Positions 24,175 through 32,857 are shown, counted from the stretch's first letter. The stretch: 44,443 nt of DNA from an uncultured Porphyromonadaceae bacterium (GCA_900548705.1 URLF01000008.1:1-44443); one strand, 5' to 3'. A program made the numbers and translations. Notes: generated by a model from the letters alone, not told the origin.

Positions 24175-26031
24175 TCAGTGTTTCTTTACTCCGCTGTAAA
24201 TAATGGTGTTGGATTCGAGCATACGCTCTTCGAGGTATTTCCGGGCAGGGGAGATATGCCCCGTGAGGTATTTCTCTATCACGAGCGAGCCTATCGGCAC
24301 ACCGTAGGCCGCGCCGAAACCGGCATTCTCGACATAGACGCAGACGGCAATCTTGGGGTCGCGATAGGGGGCGAAACCGATGAATGCCGAGTGGTCGCGT
24401 CCGTGGGGGTTCTGGGCTGTTCCGGTCTTTCCGCAAACCTCGATGTCGGGGAGGTTGGCCAGACGGCAGGTGCCACCCGTGACAGCCATCCTCATGCCCT
24501 CGGCGACATCCTCGAAATATTTGGCGTCGATTGTCGGCAGACGTTTTTCAAGATACTCGGGAGCAAGCACGGTATCCTGAATCTCTTTCACGACGTGGGG
24601 GGTGATGAACCATCCCCGGTTGGCCACCGTGGCGCAGAGGTTGGCAATCTGGAGAGGGGTGGCGAGAATCTCACCCTGACCGATCGAGACGGAGATGATG
24701 GTGTTGGCGCTCCAATGCCCCTCGCCATAGATTTTGTTGTAAAATTTCTCGTTTGGGATGAAACCTCGTCCTTCGTGGGGAAGGTCAACGCCGAGTTTGT
24801 AGCCGTAACCGAGCGACACAAGGTGCTTCTTCCATACCTCGAAGGCATTCGCCGATGAGCCATATTTCGACCGCTTGTTGTCGACCATTGCCTTGAATCC
24901 CCAGCAGAAATAGGCGTTGCATGATGTCTGCAATGCCGGTTTCAGGGTGATGGGGGAGGCGTGGCCGTGACAGCCTACCTTGAGACGTCCGTTGATGAAG
25001 CCGTGATAGCATGGATATGGGGTGGCCAGGTTGACGATACCCTCCTGGAGGAAGATAAGACCTTGCGACGGCTTGAAGGTCGAGCCGGGGGGATAGGCTC
25101 CCTGGAGCGCACGGTCGAAGAGCGGTTTCAACGGGTCGTTGACCAGAGCCTTGTAGTTCTTTCCGCGTTCACGCCCTATCAGCAATGTGGGGTCATATGT
25201 GGGGGAGGAGACCATGGCGAGGATTTCACCGGTGGCCGGCTCGATAGCCACTACCGCACCGATTTTGTTGACCATCAGGGACTCCGCGTATTGCTGCAGG
25301 CCGATGTCGATACTCAGTTTCAGGTTGCGTCCCGATACCGGCGCGATATCTCGTGCCCCGTTGTCGTAACGGCCACGGATTCGGCCACGGGCGTCGCGGA
25401 TGAGGATTTCCTTCCCTTTGATTCCTCTCAGATGATGATCATAACTTTTCTCGATACCGAGGTCGCCGCAATAGTCTCCCGGCTCGTAATACGGATCACG
25501 CTCTATGTCGGTCTGTGACACCTCGCGGATGTTGCCGAGAATGTTTCCGGCAGTGTGATAGTTGTATTGGCGCAGGATACGTTTCTGGATGAAGAATCCC
25601 GGATAGCGGTATAGCTTTTCCTGGAGTCGGCCGTAATCTTTGGCCGAGAGGTGGGTGATGAGTGTCTGGGGGGTGTATGACGAATAGTTGGGGGAGTTTT
25701 TCATCGCCGCCAGACGTTTGTTGAATGTCTCGGGGGTAATCTGGAGGGTGTTGCAGAAATCTATGGTGTCGAAATCATGGACATCGCGCGGAATCATCAT
25801 CACATCGTAGGCCGGCTGGTTGAAAACCACCAGCGAGTCGTTGCGGTCATAGATAAGTCCACGCGAGGGGTACACGGTCTTGCGCAGGAAAGCGTTGTTG
25901 TCAGCGTAGTCTTTGTATTTCGAGTCGGAAATCTGCAGCCCGAAGAGACGGATAAGGTATATGACGGCAATGACGACGATGAAACCGCCGATGACGTATT
26001 TCCTTTTTTCGAGTCTGTAGTCTTTGCGCAT
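24175..26031 (-). CDS. mrdA: Penicillin-binding protein 2 (elongasome transpeptidase)
   Basis: Cross-links peptidoglycan in the elongation complex. 618 residues: one N-terminal membrane helix (YVIGGFIVVIAVIYLIRLFG), a dimerisation/pedestal domain beginning RGLIYDRNDSLVVFN, and a transpeptidase domain with the active-site SxxK (GSTFKPS), SxN (TSCNAYF) and KTGT (CGKTGTAQ) motifs. All catalytic residues are present. It lies 34 bp after mreD and one base before rodA. Confidence 0.97.
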   Translation of the reverse strand: MRKDYRLEKRKYVIGGFIVVIAVIYLIRLFGLQISDSKYKDYADNNAFLRKTVYPSRGLIYDRNDSLVVFNQPAYDVMMIPRDVHDFDTIDFCNTLQITPETFNKRLAAMKNSPNYSSYTPQTLITHLSAKDYGRLQEKLYRYPGFFIQKRILRQYNYHTAGNILGNIREVSQTDIERDPYYEPGDYCGDLGIEKSYDHHLRGIKGKEILIRDARGRIRGRYDNGARDIAPVSGRNLKLSIDIGLQQYAESLMVNKIGAVVAIEPATGEILAMVSSPTYDPTLLIGRERGKNYKALVNDPLKPLFDRALQGAYPPGSTFKPSQGLIFLQEGIVNLATPYPCYHGFINGRLKVGCHGHASPITLKPALQTSCNAYFCWGFKAMVDNKRSKYGSSANAFEVWKKHLVSLGYGYKLGVDLPHEGRGFIPNEKFYNKIYGEGHWSANTIISVSIGQGEILATPLQIANLCATVANRGWFITPHVVKEIQDTVLAPEYLEKRLPTIDAKYFEDVAEGMRMAVTGGTCRLANLPDIEVCGKTGTAQNPHGRDHSAFIGFAPYRDPKIAVCVYVENAGFGAAYGVPIGSLVIEKYLTGHISPARKYLEERMLESNTIIYSGVKKH

Positions 26032-26065
26032 AAGGGAGAGGAAGCTGGAGGGGGGAGGAGGAATG

Positions 26066-26575
26066 TCAGCGGGTCTTGGCTGTCAGGGAGTCGAACGCGA
26101 GCAGGATGATGAAGGTCAGCAATGTGGATGCCCCGATGCGGAGCAGCATCAGTCCCCAGTTATAGAAGGTGAACGCCTCGATGAGGAAGAACATCGCGCA
26201 ATAGAGGGCGACAGCTGTCAGCAGATATTTCATATAGACCGCCGGTCCGAGGGTACGCAATGATGGCTCTGGATTCGACATGTCCTCTTCACGCGGGAAA
26301 TAGAGCCGAAGCATCGGCAGGCGTATCGCGGCCAGCACAGTGCAGGCCAGCGCGTTCATCCCTTGGGTGTTCGAGAAGATGTCGACCATCAGCCCAAGCA
26401 GGAAAGAGACAGCCATCGCCCAGTTGACCGAGAGGTTTACCGGAAGCTTGACGATGAAGTAGATGAATACCAGCGGAACAGCCACATTGAAGAGGCAGAG
26501 GTGGTTGAACACCACCACCTGTGCCACCACAAGCACCACAAACAGCAACAGATATTTGAGTATTTCCTTTGCCAT
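26066..26575 (-). CDS. mreD: Rod shape-determining protein MreD
   Basis: 169 residues with five to six hydrophobic segments (ILKYLLLFVVLVVAQVVVF at the N-terminus). Sequence is weakly conserved in this family, so the call rests on size, topology and position between mreC and mrdA (12 bp after mreC). Motifs such as SWAMAVSFLLGLMVDIFSNT-like (here VNWAMAVSFLLGLMVDIF) and GMNALACTVLAA are typical. It is an inner-membrane part of the elongasome. Confidence 0.92.
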   Translation of the reverse strand: MAKEILKYLLLFVVLVVAQVVVFNHLCLFNVAVPLVFIYFIVKLPVNLSVNWAMAVSFLLGLMVDIFSNTQGMNALACTVLAAIRLPMLRLYFPREEDMSNPEPSLRTLGPAVYMKYLLTAVALYCAMFFLIEAFTFYNWGLMLLRIGASTLLTFIILLAFDSLTAKTR

Positions 26576-26587
26576 AATGCGCCAATG

Positions 26588-27442
26588 CTATTGTTCGGTC
26601 TGGGTTGTCGGGCCAGTCTCGATTGACTGAATCTCCTGCAGGTCGGTGTTGGAAATCACCTTGACGGTGGAGAGGGCGGTGAAGTCGGTGAGCAGCTTTA
26701 TCCTCAGGGTGAAGAAGTTGTCATCAGCCCCGCGAGCGGTGCCTTCGATTGTCCCCACAGGGAGTCCTTCGGGGAACACTGCGGAGTAGCCCGAGGTTAC
26801 GATAGTGTCACCCTTGTGGAAAATCGTGTGCTTGGGCAACTCCTCCAGGATGGCTCTCTGAGGGTCGTTGCCGTCCCATACCAGCGAGCCGAAGGTGTCT
26901 GAGCCGCGAAGCTTGCATGAGAGACGGAAGTTGGGGTTGAGAAGCGAGATGATACGCGCATAGTGGTCTGACACCACATTCACCACCCCGACGACACCGT
27001 TCTGGTCCATCACACCCATCTCGGGACGTACACCGTCGAGCCGTCCCTTGTTTATGGTGACATAATTGTAGGGACGGGTGATGGAGTTGTTGATGACAGT
27101 GGCGATGATGAAGTTGAACTTGCCGATAGAGTCGAGGCCCCGCAGGGAGTCCTGCAACTCTGCCTCGCGATAACGGCGAACCTGCTCGCGCAGGGTCAGC
27201 ACCTCCGCCTGGAGGGTTGCCGTCTGGCGTTGCAGGTCGTCATTGATATCGCGCAGGCTGAAATAGCCGGTGATGTTGCTCGACACGTCGTGGAGTCCCG
27301 CGGCCACGGCTCCGGCCGAGGTCAGGAACACATAGTGCTGGTATGGATTGCGGTTGAACAGCAGTCCACACGACACCACGACATAGAACGCGAACACAAA
27401 CCACGAACTATATCTGATAAGGAAGTTCAGCAGGTTTCTCAA
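26588..27442 (-). CDS. mreC: Rod shape-determining protein MreC
   Basis: 284 residues with one N-terminal transmembrane helix, a coiled coil (about 65-95, INDDLQRQTATLQAEVLTLR) and the β-domain with VINNSITRPYNYVTINKG and GVRPEMGVMDQNGVVGVV. It is a periplasmic scaffold that activates PBP2. The start is TTG at 27442 (MRNLLNFLIRYSSW); no ATG gives the full helix. It lies 32 bp after mreB. Confidence 0.96.
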   Translation of the reverse strand: MRNLLNFLIRYSSWFVFAFYVVVSCGLLFNRNPYQHYVFLTSAGAVAAGLHDVSSNITGYFSLRDINDDLQRQTATLQAEVLTLREQVRRYREAELQDSLRGLDSIGKFNFIIATVINNSITRPYNYVTINKGRLDGVRPEMGVMDQNGVVGVVNVVSDHYARIISLLNPNFRLSCKLRGSDTFGSLVWDGNDPQRAILEELPKHTIFHKGDTIVTSGYSAVFPEGLPVGTIEGTARGADDNFFTLRIKLLTDFTALSTVKVISNTDLQEIQSIETGPTTQTEQ

Positions 27443-27474
27443 ATCCCGTCAGCCGTTATGGTGGTGGACACTCC

Positions 27475-28494
27475 TTATTTGATGAGGAACGAGAAATTCT
27501 GGATGTTCTTCAGGGCCACGCCTGTACCTTTGGCCACGGCCAGGAGGGGATCCTCGGCCACATGGAACTGGATGCCGATTTTGTCGGTGAGTCGTTTGTC
27601 AAGGCCTCGGATGAGGGCACCTCCGCCGGCCAGCCATATGCCGTTGCGCACGATGTCGGCGTAAAGTTCGGGAGGGGTCTGCTCAAGCGCGCCGAGAACA
27701 GCGGTCTCGATTTTCGAAATCGACTTCTCGATACAGTGGGAAATCTCCTGGTAAGACACCGGGATCTCCATCGGGAGGGCTGTCATCTGGTTGGGGCCGT
27801 GTACGACGTAATCCTCCGGGGGATTCTCCAGCTCGGTCAGGGCTGAGCCGACTTTCATCTTGATAAGCTCGGCTGTACGTTCGCCGACCTTGACATTGTG
27901 GGCGCGGCGCATATGGTTCATGATGTCTTCGGTGAGGTCGTCGCCTGCAATCTGGATTGATTTGTTGGAGACAATGCCACCGAGGGAGATGACGGCGATT
28001 TCAGTTGTACCGCCACCTATGTCGACAATCATGTTGCCTTCCGGGGCCTCCACATCAAGACCGATACCGAGGGCTGCGGCCATCGGCTCGTAAATCATGT
28101 AGACATCGCGTCCGTTGGCATGCTCCGAGGAGTCACGCACGGCGCGGATTTCCACTTCGGTCGAGCCGGAGGGGATGCCGACAACCATGCGGAGCGAGGG
28201 TGAGAACCAGTTGCTCTTGGCCGATGCTTTCTTAACCAGACCGCGAATCATAAGCTCGGCGGCGTTGAAGTCGGCGATGACACCCTTGCGCAGGGGGCGG
28301 ACGGTGCGGATGCCTTCAGGTTCCTTGCCCTGCATCAGCTGGGCCTCTTTGCCGACGGCAATCAGCTTATCGGTGCGTCGGTCGAGAGCCACGATCGAAG
28401 GCTCATCGATGACGATTTTATCGTTGTGGATGATCACGGTGTTGGCCGTGCCCAGGTCGATGGCGATTTCTTTTGTGAGAGAAAAGAATCTCAT
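27475..28494 (-). CDS. mreB: Actin-like cell-shape protein MreB
   Basis: 339 residues. It has the actin-fold phosphate-1 motif IAIDLGTANTVI, the phosphate-2 block NMIVDIGGGTTEIAVISLGG, and the adenosine motif GIWLAGGGALIRGLDK. It forms membrane-bound filaments that organise the elongasome. It begins 25 bp after purH, with no promoter box recognised in that gap, so it is probably expressed from the purH promoter. Confidence 0.98.
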   Translation of the reverse strand: MRFFSLTKEIAIDLGTANTVIIHNDKIVIDEPSIVALDRRTDKLIAVGKEAQLMQGKEPEGIRTVRPLRKGVIADFNAAELMIRGLVKKASAKSNWFSPSLRMVVGIPSGSTEVEIRAVRDSSEHANGRDVYMIYEPMAAALGIGLDVEAPEGNMIVDIGGGTTEIAVISLGGIVSNKSIQIAGDDLTEDIMNHMRRAHNVKVGERTAELIKMKVGSALTELENPPEDYVVHGPNQMTALPMEIPVSYQEISHCIEKSISKIETAVLGALEQTPPELYADIVRNGIWLAGGGALIRGLDKRLTDKIGIQFHVAEDPLLAVAKGTGVALKNIQNFSFLIK

Positions 28495-28519
28495 TGATTT
28501 ATTAAAGGGGAAAAGTTTG

Positions 28520-30052
28520 TCAATGTTTGAAGTGACGGAACCCGGTCATGACCATAGCGATGCCGTTTTCATCGCAATACTTGACAGAGTCGTTGTCGCG
28601 GATGGAACCGCCGGGCTGAATCACGGCATCCACACCGGCGTTGTGGGCTATCTCCACACAGTCGGCGAAGGGGAAGAACGCGTCGGAAGCCATCACTGCT
28701 CCGTTGAGGTCGAACCCGAAGTTCTTGGCCTTGTCGATGGCCTGGCGAAGAGCGTCGACACGCGAGGTCTGACCCACACCGGCAGCGCAGAGCTGGCGGT
28801 TCTTGGCCAGGACGATGGCGTTGCTCTTGCAGTGCTTGACCAGCTTGTTGGCGAAGAGGAGGTCTTCAATCTGGGAGGGATCGACAGCCTTTACAGTCAC
28901 CTGACGGAGGTCTTCGGGGGTCTCCACCTTGAGGTCGCGTTCCTGGACCAAGGCTCCGTTGAGAATCGAGCGGAACTGGCGGGTGGTCTTAAGGTTCTCT
29001 TTCTGCAGGAGGATGATGCGGTTCTTCTTCTGCTCAAGTATGCCGAGGGCATCGGGAGTGAAGGAGGGAGCGATTACCACCTCGAAGAAAATCTTGTTGA
29101 TTTCCTCGGCGGCCGCGCCGTCGATTTCGCGATTCGCCACAAGGACACCGCCGAAGGCTGACACGGGGTCGCCGGCAAGGGCGTCTTTCCATGCGTCGAG
29201 GATATTGTCACGCGAAGCCACTCCGCAGGCGTTGTTGTGCTTGAGGATGGCGAAGGTGGGTTCGGAGAACTCGGCGATGAGGCTTACGGCAGCGTCGATG
29301 TCGAGCAGGTTGTTGTAGGAAATCTCCTTGCCGTGGAGCTGTTCGAAAAGTTTGTCGAATTCCCCGAAGAAATATCCCTTCTGATGGGGATTCTCGCCGT
29401 AACGCATTGTCTTCTCGCCGTCGATTGCCACGCGCAGGGCGGTGGGATGCTCGGCCAGTGAGTCAAAGTAGTTGAAGATGGCCGAGTCATATTCGGATGA
29501 GACAGCGAATGCCTCTTTGGCGAAGAAGAGACGGTCGGTCAGTGTCGACTGGGCTTTGCCTTCGCGCTCAAGCATCTTACGGAGGGGCTCATACTGACCT
29601 TTGGAGGCCACGATGACCACGTCGTTGAAATTCTTGGCGGCGCCACGGATGAGGGAGATGCCGCCTATGTCGATTTTCTCGATGATATCGGCCTGTGACG
29701 CGCCCGAGGCTACGGTCTGGCTGAAGGGGTAGAGGTCGACAATCACCAGGTCGATTGCCGGGATTTCATATTGTTTGGTCTGCTCCTGGTCCTGGGCGTT
29801 GTCGCGGCGGTTGAGGATGCCACCGAACACCTTGGGATGGAGGGTCTTCACTCGGCCTCCCAGAATCGATGGATAGCCCGTCAGGTCTTCAACGGCCTCG
29901 CAGTCATAGCCGAGGCTCTTGATGAACTCGCGGGTTCCTCCCGTCGAGATGAACTTCACACCTGACTTGTCGAGCAGGCTGAGGATTTCTTCCAGGCCGT
30001 CTTTGTGGAAGACCGATACCAGAGCAGTTTTGATTTCCTTGATGTCTGACAT
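28520..30052 (-). CDS. purH: Bifunctional AICAR transformylase / IMP cyclohydrolase
   Basis: Catalyses the last two steps of IMP synthesis using 10-formyl-THF. 510 residues: an N-terminal MGS-like cyclohydrolase domain (ALVSVFHKDGL, FISTGGTREFI, ILGGRVKTLHPKVFGGIL) and a C-terminal transformylase domain (RYGENPHQKGYFF, KHNNACGVA, CKSNAIVLAKN, SDAFFPFADCVE, IQPGGSIRDNDS). The start is ATG 30052. A promoter box lies at 30194-30201 and the roughly 135-nt leader between them is highly structured (30081-30188). It heads the purH-mreBCD-mrdA-rodA cluster. Confidence 0.97.
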   Translation of the reverse strand: MSDIKEIKTALVSVFHKDGLEEILSLLDKSGVKFISTGGTREFIKSLGYDCEAVEDLTGYPSILGGRVKTLHPKVFGGILNRRDNAQDQEQTKQYEIPAIDLVIVDLYPFSQTVASGASQADIIEKIDIGGISLIRGAAKNFNDVVIVASKGQYEPLRKMLEREGKAQSTLTDRLFFAKEAFAVSSEYDSAIFNYFDSLAEHPTALRVAIDGEKTMRYGENPHQKGYFFGEFDKLFEQLHGKEISYNNLLDIDAAVSLIAEFSEPTFAILKHNNACGVASRDNILDAWKDALAGDPVSAFGGVLVANREIDGAAAEEINKIFFEVVIAPSFTPDALGILEQKKNRIILLQKENLKTTRQFRSILNGALVQERDLKVETPEDLRQVTVKAVDPSQIEDLLFANKLVKHCKSNAIVLAKNRQLCAAGVGQTSRVDALRQAIDKAKNFGFDLNGAVMASDAFFPFADCVEIAHNAGVDAVIQPGGSIRDNDSVKYCDENGIAMVMTGFRHFKH

Positions 30053-30080
30053 TGTGCTAAAAACGCGTTTACAGATTCCT

Positions 30081-30188
30081 TAAAAATGGAAAATGACTGA
30101 GCCGCCGCATCGTCGGTTTCCGGCGCGGAATCGACAGGACGCGGCTAAACGGCTGAAAGGCTTCCGGTTACCGAAGCCGCCATTTTTA
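30081..30188 (-). promoter_or_regulatory. Structured 5' leader of purH: predicted three-way-junction RNA
   Basis: On the minus-strand transcript the element opens with UAAAAAUGG (30188-30180), which pairs perfectly with CCAUUUUUA (30089-30081). Inside are a hairpin GGCUUC/GAAGCC (30178-30173 with 30164-30159) and a longer arm whose base pairs AGCCG/CGGCU and GCGG/CCGC (30154-30100, several registers possible) carry a terminal hairpin GUCG...CGAC plus UUCCG/CGGAA (30135-30112). The element starts about 6 nt after the -7 box, so it would be the very 5' end of the mRNA. It is a candidate cis-regulatory RNA. It does not show the CCGCCUGGG-type core of ZTP riboswitches. Confidence 0.5.
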
Positions 30189-30193
30189 GACTG

Positions 30194-30201
30194 CAAAGTT
30201 A
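30194..30201 (-). promoter_or_regulatory. -7 box of the purH (purH-mre) promoter
   Basis: Minus-strand TAACTTTG (forward CAAAGTTA). The predicted start is near 30188, about 135 nt before the purH ATG. Confidence 0.75.
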
Positions 30202-30344
30202 GCGTTTTTTTTCGACATTCCTCTAACAACAATGCCGCTAAATTCCTGCGTTGCCGATTTTTTTTGAGATGTGAGCTTCCCGGCGAAAGAGTAGGGGCGG
30301 GATAGGTCGTAGAGAGGGTTAAAGACAGCCGTTTCCTGCGGCGG

Positions 30345-31001
30345 TTATTCCAGCGTGAGGGGAGCGAAACAGTCGGGACGGTGGAAGTCGGGATGAGGGG
30401 AGTCGATTGGAGCCCAGGAGAGGTAGTGGGGCTGGGAGGTCGATGACGCGCATTTGTTGAAATTGGCACGCAACCCGACAGGCTCACCGTTGTAGCTGAT
30501 GCCGAGCAGGTCGACGGGGATGGCAACGGTGACACTCCAGATGAATGACCCTTCAACCTCCTGGAACGGACGGTTGCCAACCGAGGCGTGGACTTTTATC
30601 CGCGACAGCTCGTCGGTGGAGAGGAAGCGGCAGTTGTCACGGTCGCGCCATTTTGCCCTGATAGTGCCTATGCAGTTGAAACAGAAGCTCCAATATGCTT
30701 CCGGATTGCCGGGAGTGGATACGAAAAACTCTACACATGAGTCCTCGCTTACGGGTGAATTGGGGGTGTAGTTCTCTGCCCGCAGGTAGTTGCATCTGAC
30801 AAAGAAATCCAGGAATATGTGTTTGCCGGAATGGGCCGCCGAGACCACTGTCAGCGGACGGTATGGAAACTCGTCCGGCCAGTTGAGCGACTCCACCGAC
30901 AGGCGTGTGCCTACCTCTTCGAGAATCCCGGCTGTTTCGGACAGGGAATGGTCTTCGAGGTTGGGAGCGCAGGGGAGGGATGCCGATATTTCTTTTTTCA
31001 T
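30345..31001 (-). CDS. CBM9-like (DOMON-type) carbohydrate-binding fold protein
   Basis: 218 residues. The pattern HIFLDFFVRCNYLRAENYTP, SCVEFFVST, YWSFCFNCIGTI, WSVTVAIPVDLLGI, LRANFNKCA and the ending DFHRPDCFAPLTLE matches the family-9-like carbohydrate-binding domain seen in Bacteroides proteins. No signal peptide or lipobox is visible, so this copy is probably cytosolic; the ligand is unknown. It lies 51 bp after the LysE gene on the same strand and is probably co-transcribed with it. The sequence between its end and the purH promoter (30202-30344) is AT-rich and shows nothing clear. Confidence 0.8.
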   Translation of the reverse strand: MKKEISASLPCAPNLEDHSLSETAGILEEVGTRLSVESLNWPDEFPYRPLTVVSAAHSGKHIFLDFFVRCNYLRAENYTPNSPVSEDSCVEFFVSTPGNPEAYWSFCFNCIGTIRAKWRDRDNCRFLSTDELSRIKVHASVGNRPFQEVEGSFIWSVTVAIPVDLLGISYNGEPVGLRANFNKCASSTSQPHYLSWAPIDSPHPDFHRPDCFAPLTLE

Positions 31002-31052
31002 TGTCGGGTTTGCTTTTATTGGTTTGAGGAAGGGGGCCTGGTATATGTCGGG

Positions 31053-31706
31053 TCAAATCTGAGGAAGGTTCAGATATGTCTCAAGACCGTTGTAAAGCCC
31101 GTAAAGCGCCATTATGGTAAGGATGCCGGATATGATGCGGTTGAATATCCAGAGCGAACGCATGTTGAAATGTGTCCTGACTTTGTTGACGAAGTAGGTG
31201 ATCAGCCACCACCACAGGAGTGCGCCGGCAAATATCGACACATACCCGAGGATGTAGTGGTAATACCTGAATTCGGGCAGAATGAAGTTGAAACGGGCGA
31301 ACAGGCCGATTATGAAGAAGAGAATCAGGGGGTTGGCGAAGGTGAAGAGGAAGCCCGTGACGAAATCTTTCCAGAAGCTGTTGGGGACATCCTCAGGTTT
31401 ACGCAGGGCGATTGTCGGGTTCTTCTTGAAAAGATAGAAGGCGAATGCCAGCAGCACGAGGCTTCCCAGAATCTGGAGCAGCATCTCGTTGGCGGTGATG
31501 AAGTCGGTGACGAATGACAGTCCAAGACCGGTCAGCAGACTGTATGTGAGGTCAGACAGCGCCGCTCCGATTCCGGTGAACAACGCCGGGCGTCGTCCTT
31601 TGTTCAGGGTGCGCTGTATGACGAGCATCCCGATCGGCCCCATAGGTGCGGAAACGAATATGCCGATGAGAAGTCCGCTGGTCAATATGTGGAACAATGT
31701 ATCCAT
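31053..31706 (-). CDS. LysE/RhtB-family amino-acid exporter
   Basis: 217 residues from ATG 31706 (MDTLFHILTSGLLIGIFVSA); the frame extends to 31745 but the promoter box lies in that extension. The hallmark N-terminal block GIFVSAPMGPIGMLVIQRTL and GAALSDLTYSLLTGLGL is present, with six hydrophobic segments. LysE proteins export Lys, Arg, Thr, homoserine or similar compounds; the substrate cannot be assigned. The promoter (31715-31746) is arranged back-to-back with that of the EamA transporter. Confidence 0.93.
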   Translation of the reverse strand: MDTLFHILTSGLLIGIFVSAPMGPIGMLVIQRTLNKGRRPALFTGIGAALSDLTYSLLTGLGLSFVTDFITANEMLLQILGSLVLLAFAFYLFKKNPTIALRKPEDVPNSFWKDFVTGFLFTFANPLILFFIIGLFARFNFILPEFRYYHYILGYVSIFAGALLWWWLITYFVNKVRTHFNMRSLWIFNRIISGILTIMALYGLYNGLETYLNLPQI

Positions 31707-31714
31707 CCGACTTG

Positions 31715-31746
31715 CAAAGTTAACTAAACTGCCCCAAGCTTCCAAA
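31715..31746 (-). promoter_or_regulatory. Promoter of the LysE-CBM9 unit
   Basis: Minus-strand TAACTTTG (forward 31715-31722) and TTTG (forward 31743-31746), spaced 20 nt. The -7 box ends 8 nt before ATG 31706, predicting a leaderless or nearly leaderless mRNA. Confidence 0.8.
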
Positions 31747-31786
31747 AAAATCTTGACTTTAGGGGTGGTGTTGTGTCAGGAAAGAT

Positions 31787-31794
31787 TACCTTTG
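31787..31794 (+). promoter_or_regulatory. -7 box of the EamA transporter promoter
   Basis: TACCTTTG at 31787-31794; the upstream element is unclear. It predicts a leader of about 55 nt before ATG 31858. Confidence 0.6.
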
Positions 31795-31809
31795 CATAAA
31801 ACAATTATC

Positions 31810-31839
31810 TCCCGCGTCTGTTTTTCCCACAGACCGGGA
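31810..31839 (+). promoter_or_regulatory. Strong hairpin in the 5' leader of the EamA gene
   Basis: TCCCG (31810-31814) / CGGGA (31835-31839) stacked on GTCTGT (31816-31821) / ACAGAC (31829-31834), with one bulged C and a 7-nt loop, followed by ATTTTAA. It begins within about 10 nt of the predicted transcription start. It resembles an attenuator or a 5' stabilising stem; the T-run is short. Confidence 0.55.
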
Positions 31840-31857
31840 ATTTTAACCAGTTGAGTC

Positions 31858-32790
31858 ATGAAAAATAGCATAAAAGGATATGCTCTCGGCATAATCGCCG
31901 CCGCCAGCTACGGCACAAACCCACTTTTCGCCATACCTCTTTATGGGGCCGGTCTGACCCCTGATTCGGTGTTGTTTCTGCGCTATCTTGTGGCGTTGCC
32001 GGTGGTGGCCGCAATGATTTTGTTGCGTGGACGTGGCTTCAGGGTGACAAGGCGCGAACTGCTGACGCTTGTCGTGTTGGGGCTGCTTGTGGCGGTCTCC
32101 TCTCTGACGCTGTTCATGAGCTACAACTATATGGATGTCGGTATCGCTTCCACCATACTGTTTGTCTACCCGATTATGGTGGCGGTCATAATGGCGGCTG
32201 TCTACAAAGAGAAAGCGGGATGGATGACAATCGTCTGCATAGCCCTGGCTACGGTCGGCATCGGTTTGCTGATGGGGAACCCTGACGGAGGATTCGTAAG
32301 CATCACCGGTACGATACTCGTCGTGGCCTCGGCTCTCACATATGCCGTCTATATCGTCGCGGTAAACAAGACCTCCCTGGCCAAAGTCGCCACACTGACG
32401 GTCACCTTCTATGTGCTGTTGTTCGGTCTGAGCCTGTTTCTTGTCAGGCTTCTTGCTTCCGGACAGCCCCTTTTCCCGACGCTTCCCGATTGGAAATTGT
32501 GGGGATGCGTGGCCGGTCTGGCGATATTCCCTACAGCCTTGTCATTCGGCTGCACCAACGGCGCAATCCAGTCAATCGGTTCGACACCTACCGCCATCCT
32601 CGGTGCGTTTGAGCCTGTTACGGCGGTCATTATCGGGGGATTCGCATTCGGAGAAGTGCTGACCCCGCGCATCATCTGCGGACTGGTGATGATAATCGTG
32701 GCGGTGATTCTCGTGATAGCCGGCCCCGGCATCGCGACGCCGCTCACCCATGTCCGGAAGATGTTTCCCCGCCTGCGCCGTCGCCGCTGA
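31858..32790 (+). CDS. EamA/DMT-family permease
   Basis: 310 residues with ten hydrophobic segments arranged as two EamA repeats (first LGIIAAASYGTNPLFAIPLY, second GTILVVASALTYAVYIVAVN). The C-terminal helix-pair motif GAFEPVTAVIIGGFAFGEVL is diagnostic for the family. DMT permeases export amino acids or other metabolites; substrate unknown. It ends with an Arg-rich tail (RLRRRR). Divergent from the LysE gene, which suggests shared control of two exporters. The long hairpin at 32858-32912 follows. Confidence 0.93.
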   Translation: MKNSIKGYALGIIAAASYGTNPLFAIPLYGAGLTPDSVLFLRYLVALPVVAAMILLRGRGFRVTRRELLTLVVLGLLVAVSSLTLFMSYNYMDVGIASTILFVYPIMVAVIMAAVYKEKAGWMTIVCIALATVGIGLLMGNPDGGFVSITGTILVVASALTYAVYIVAVNKTSLAKVATLTVTFYVLLFGLSLFLVRLLASGQPLFPTLPDWKLWGCVAGLAIFPTALSFGCTNGAIQSIGSTPTAILGAFEPVTAVIIGGFAFGEVLTPRIICGLVMIIVAVILVIAGPGIATPLTHVRKMFPRLRRRR

Positions 32791-32857
32791 CCGAATACAT
32801 CCTTCTTCTCCCTACAAGTCAAATTACCTGAATGATTCCTTCGGAATCGTCTGGTAA

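Noticed and set aside
30081..30188. ZTP (pfl) riboswitch in the purH leader
   Set aside because: The gene context fits, but the conserved CCGCCUGGG-type core and pseudoknot partners could not be found; the fold is a closed three-way junction instead.
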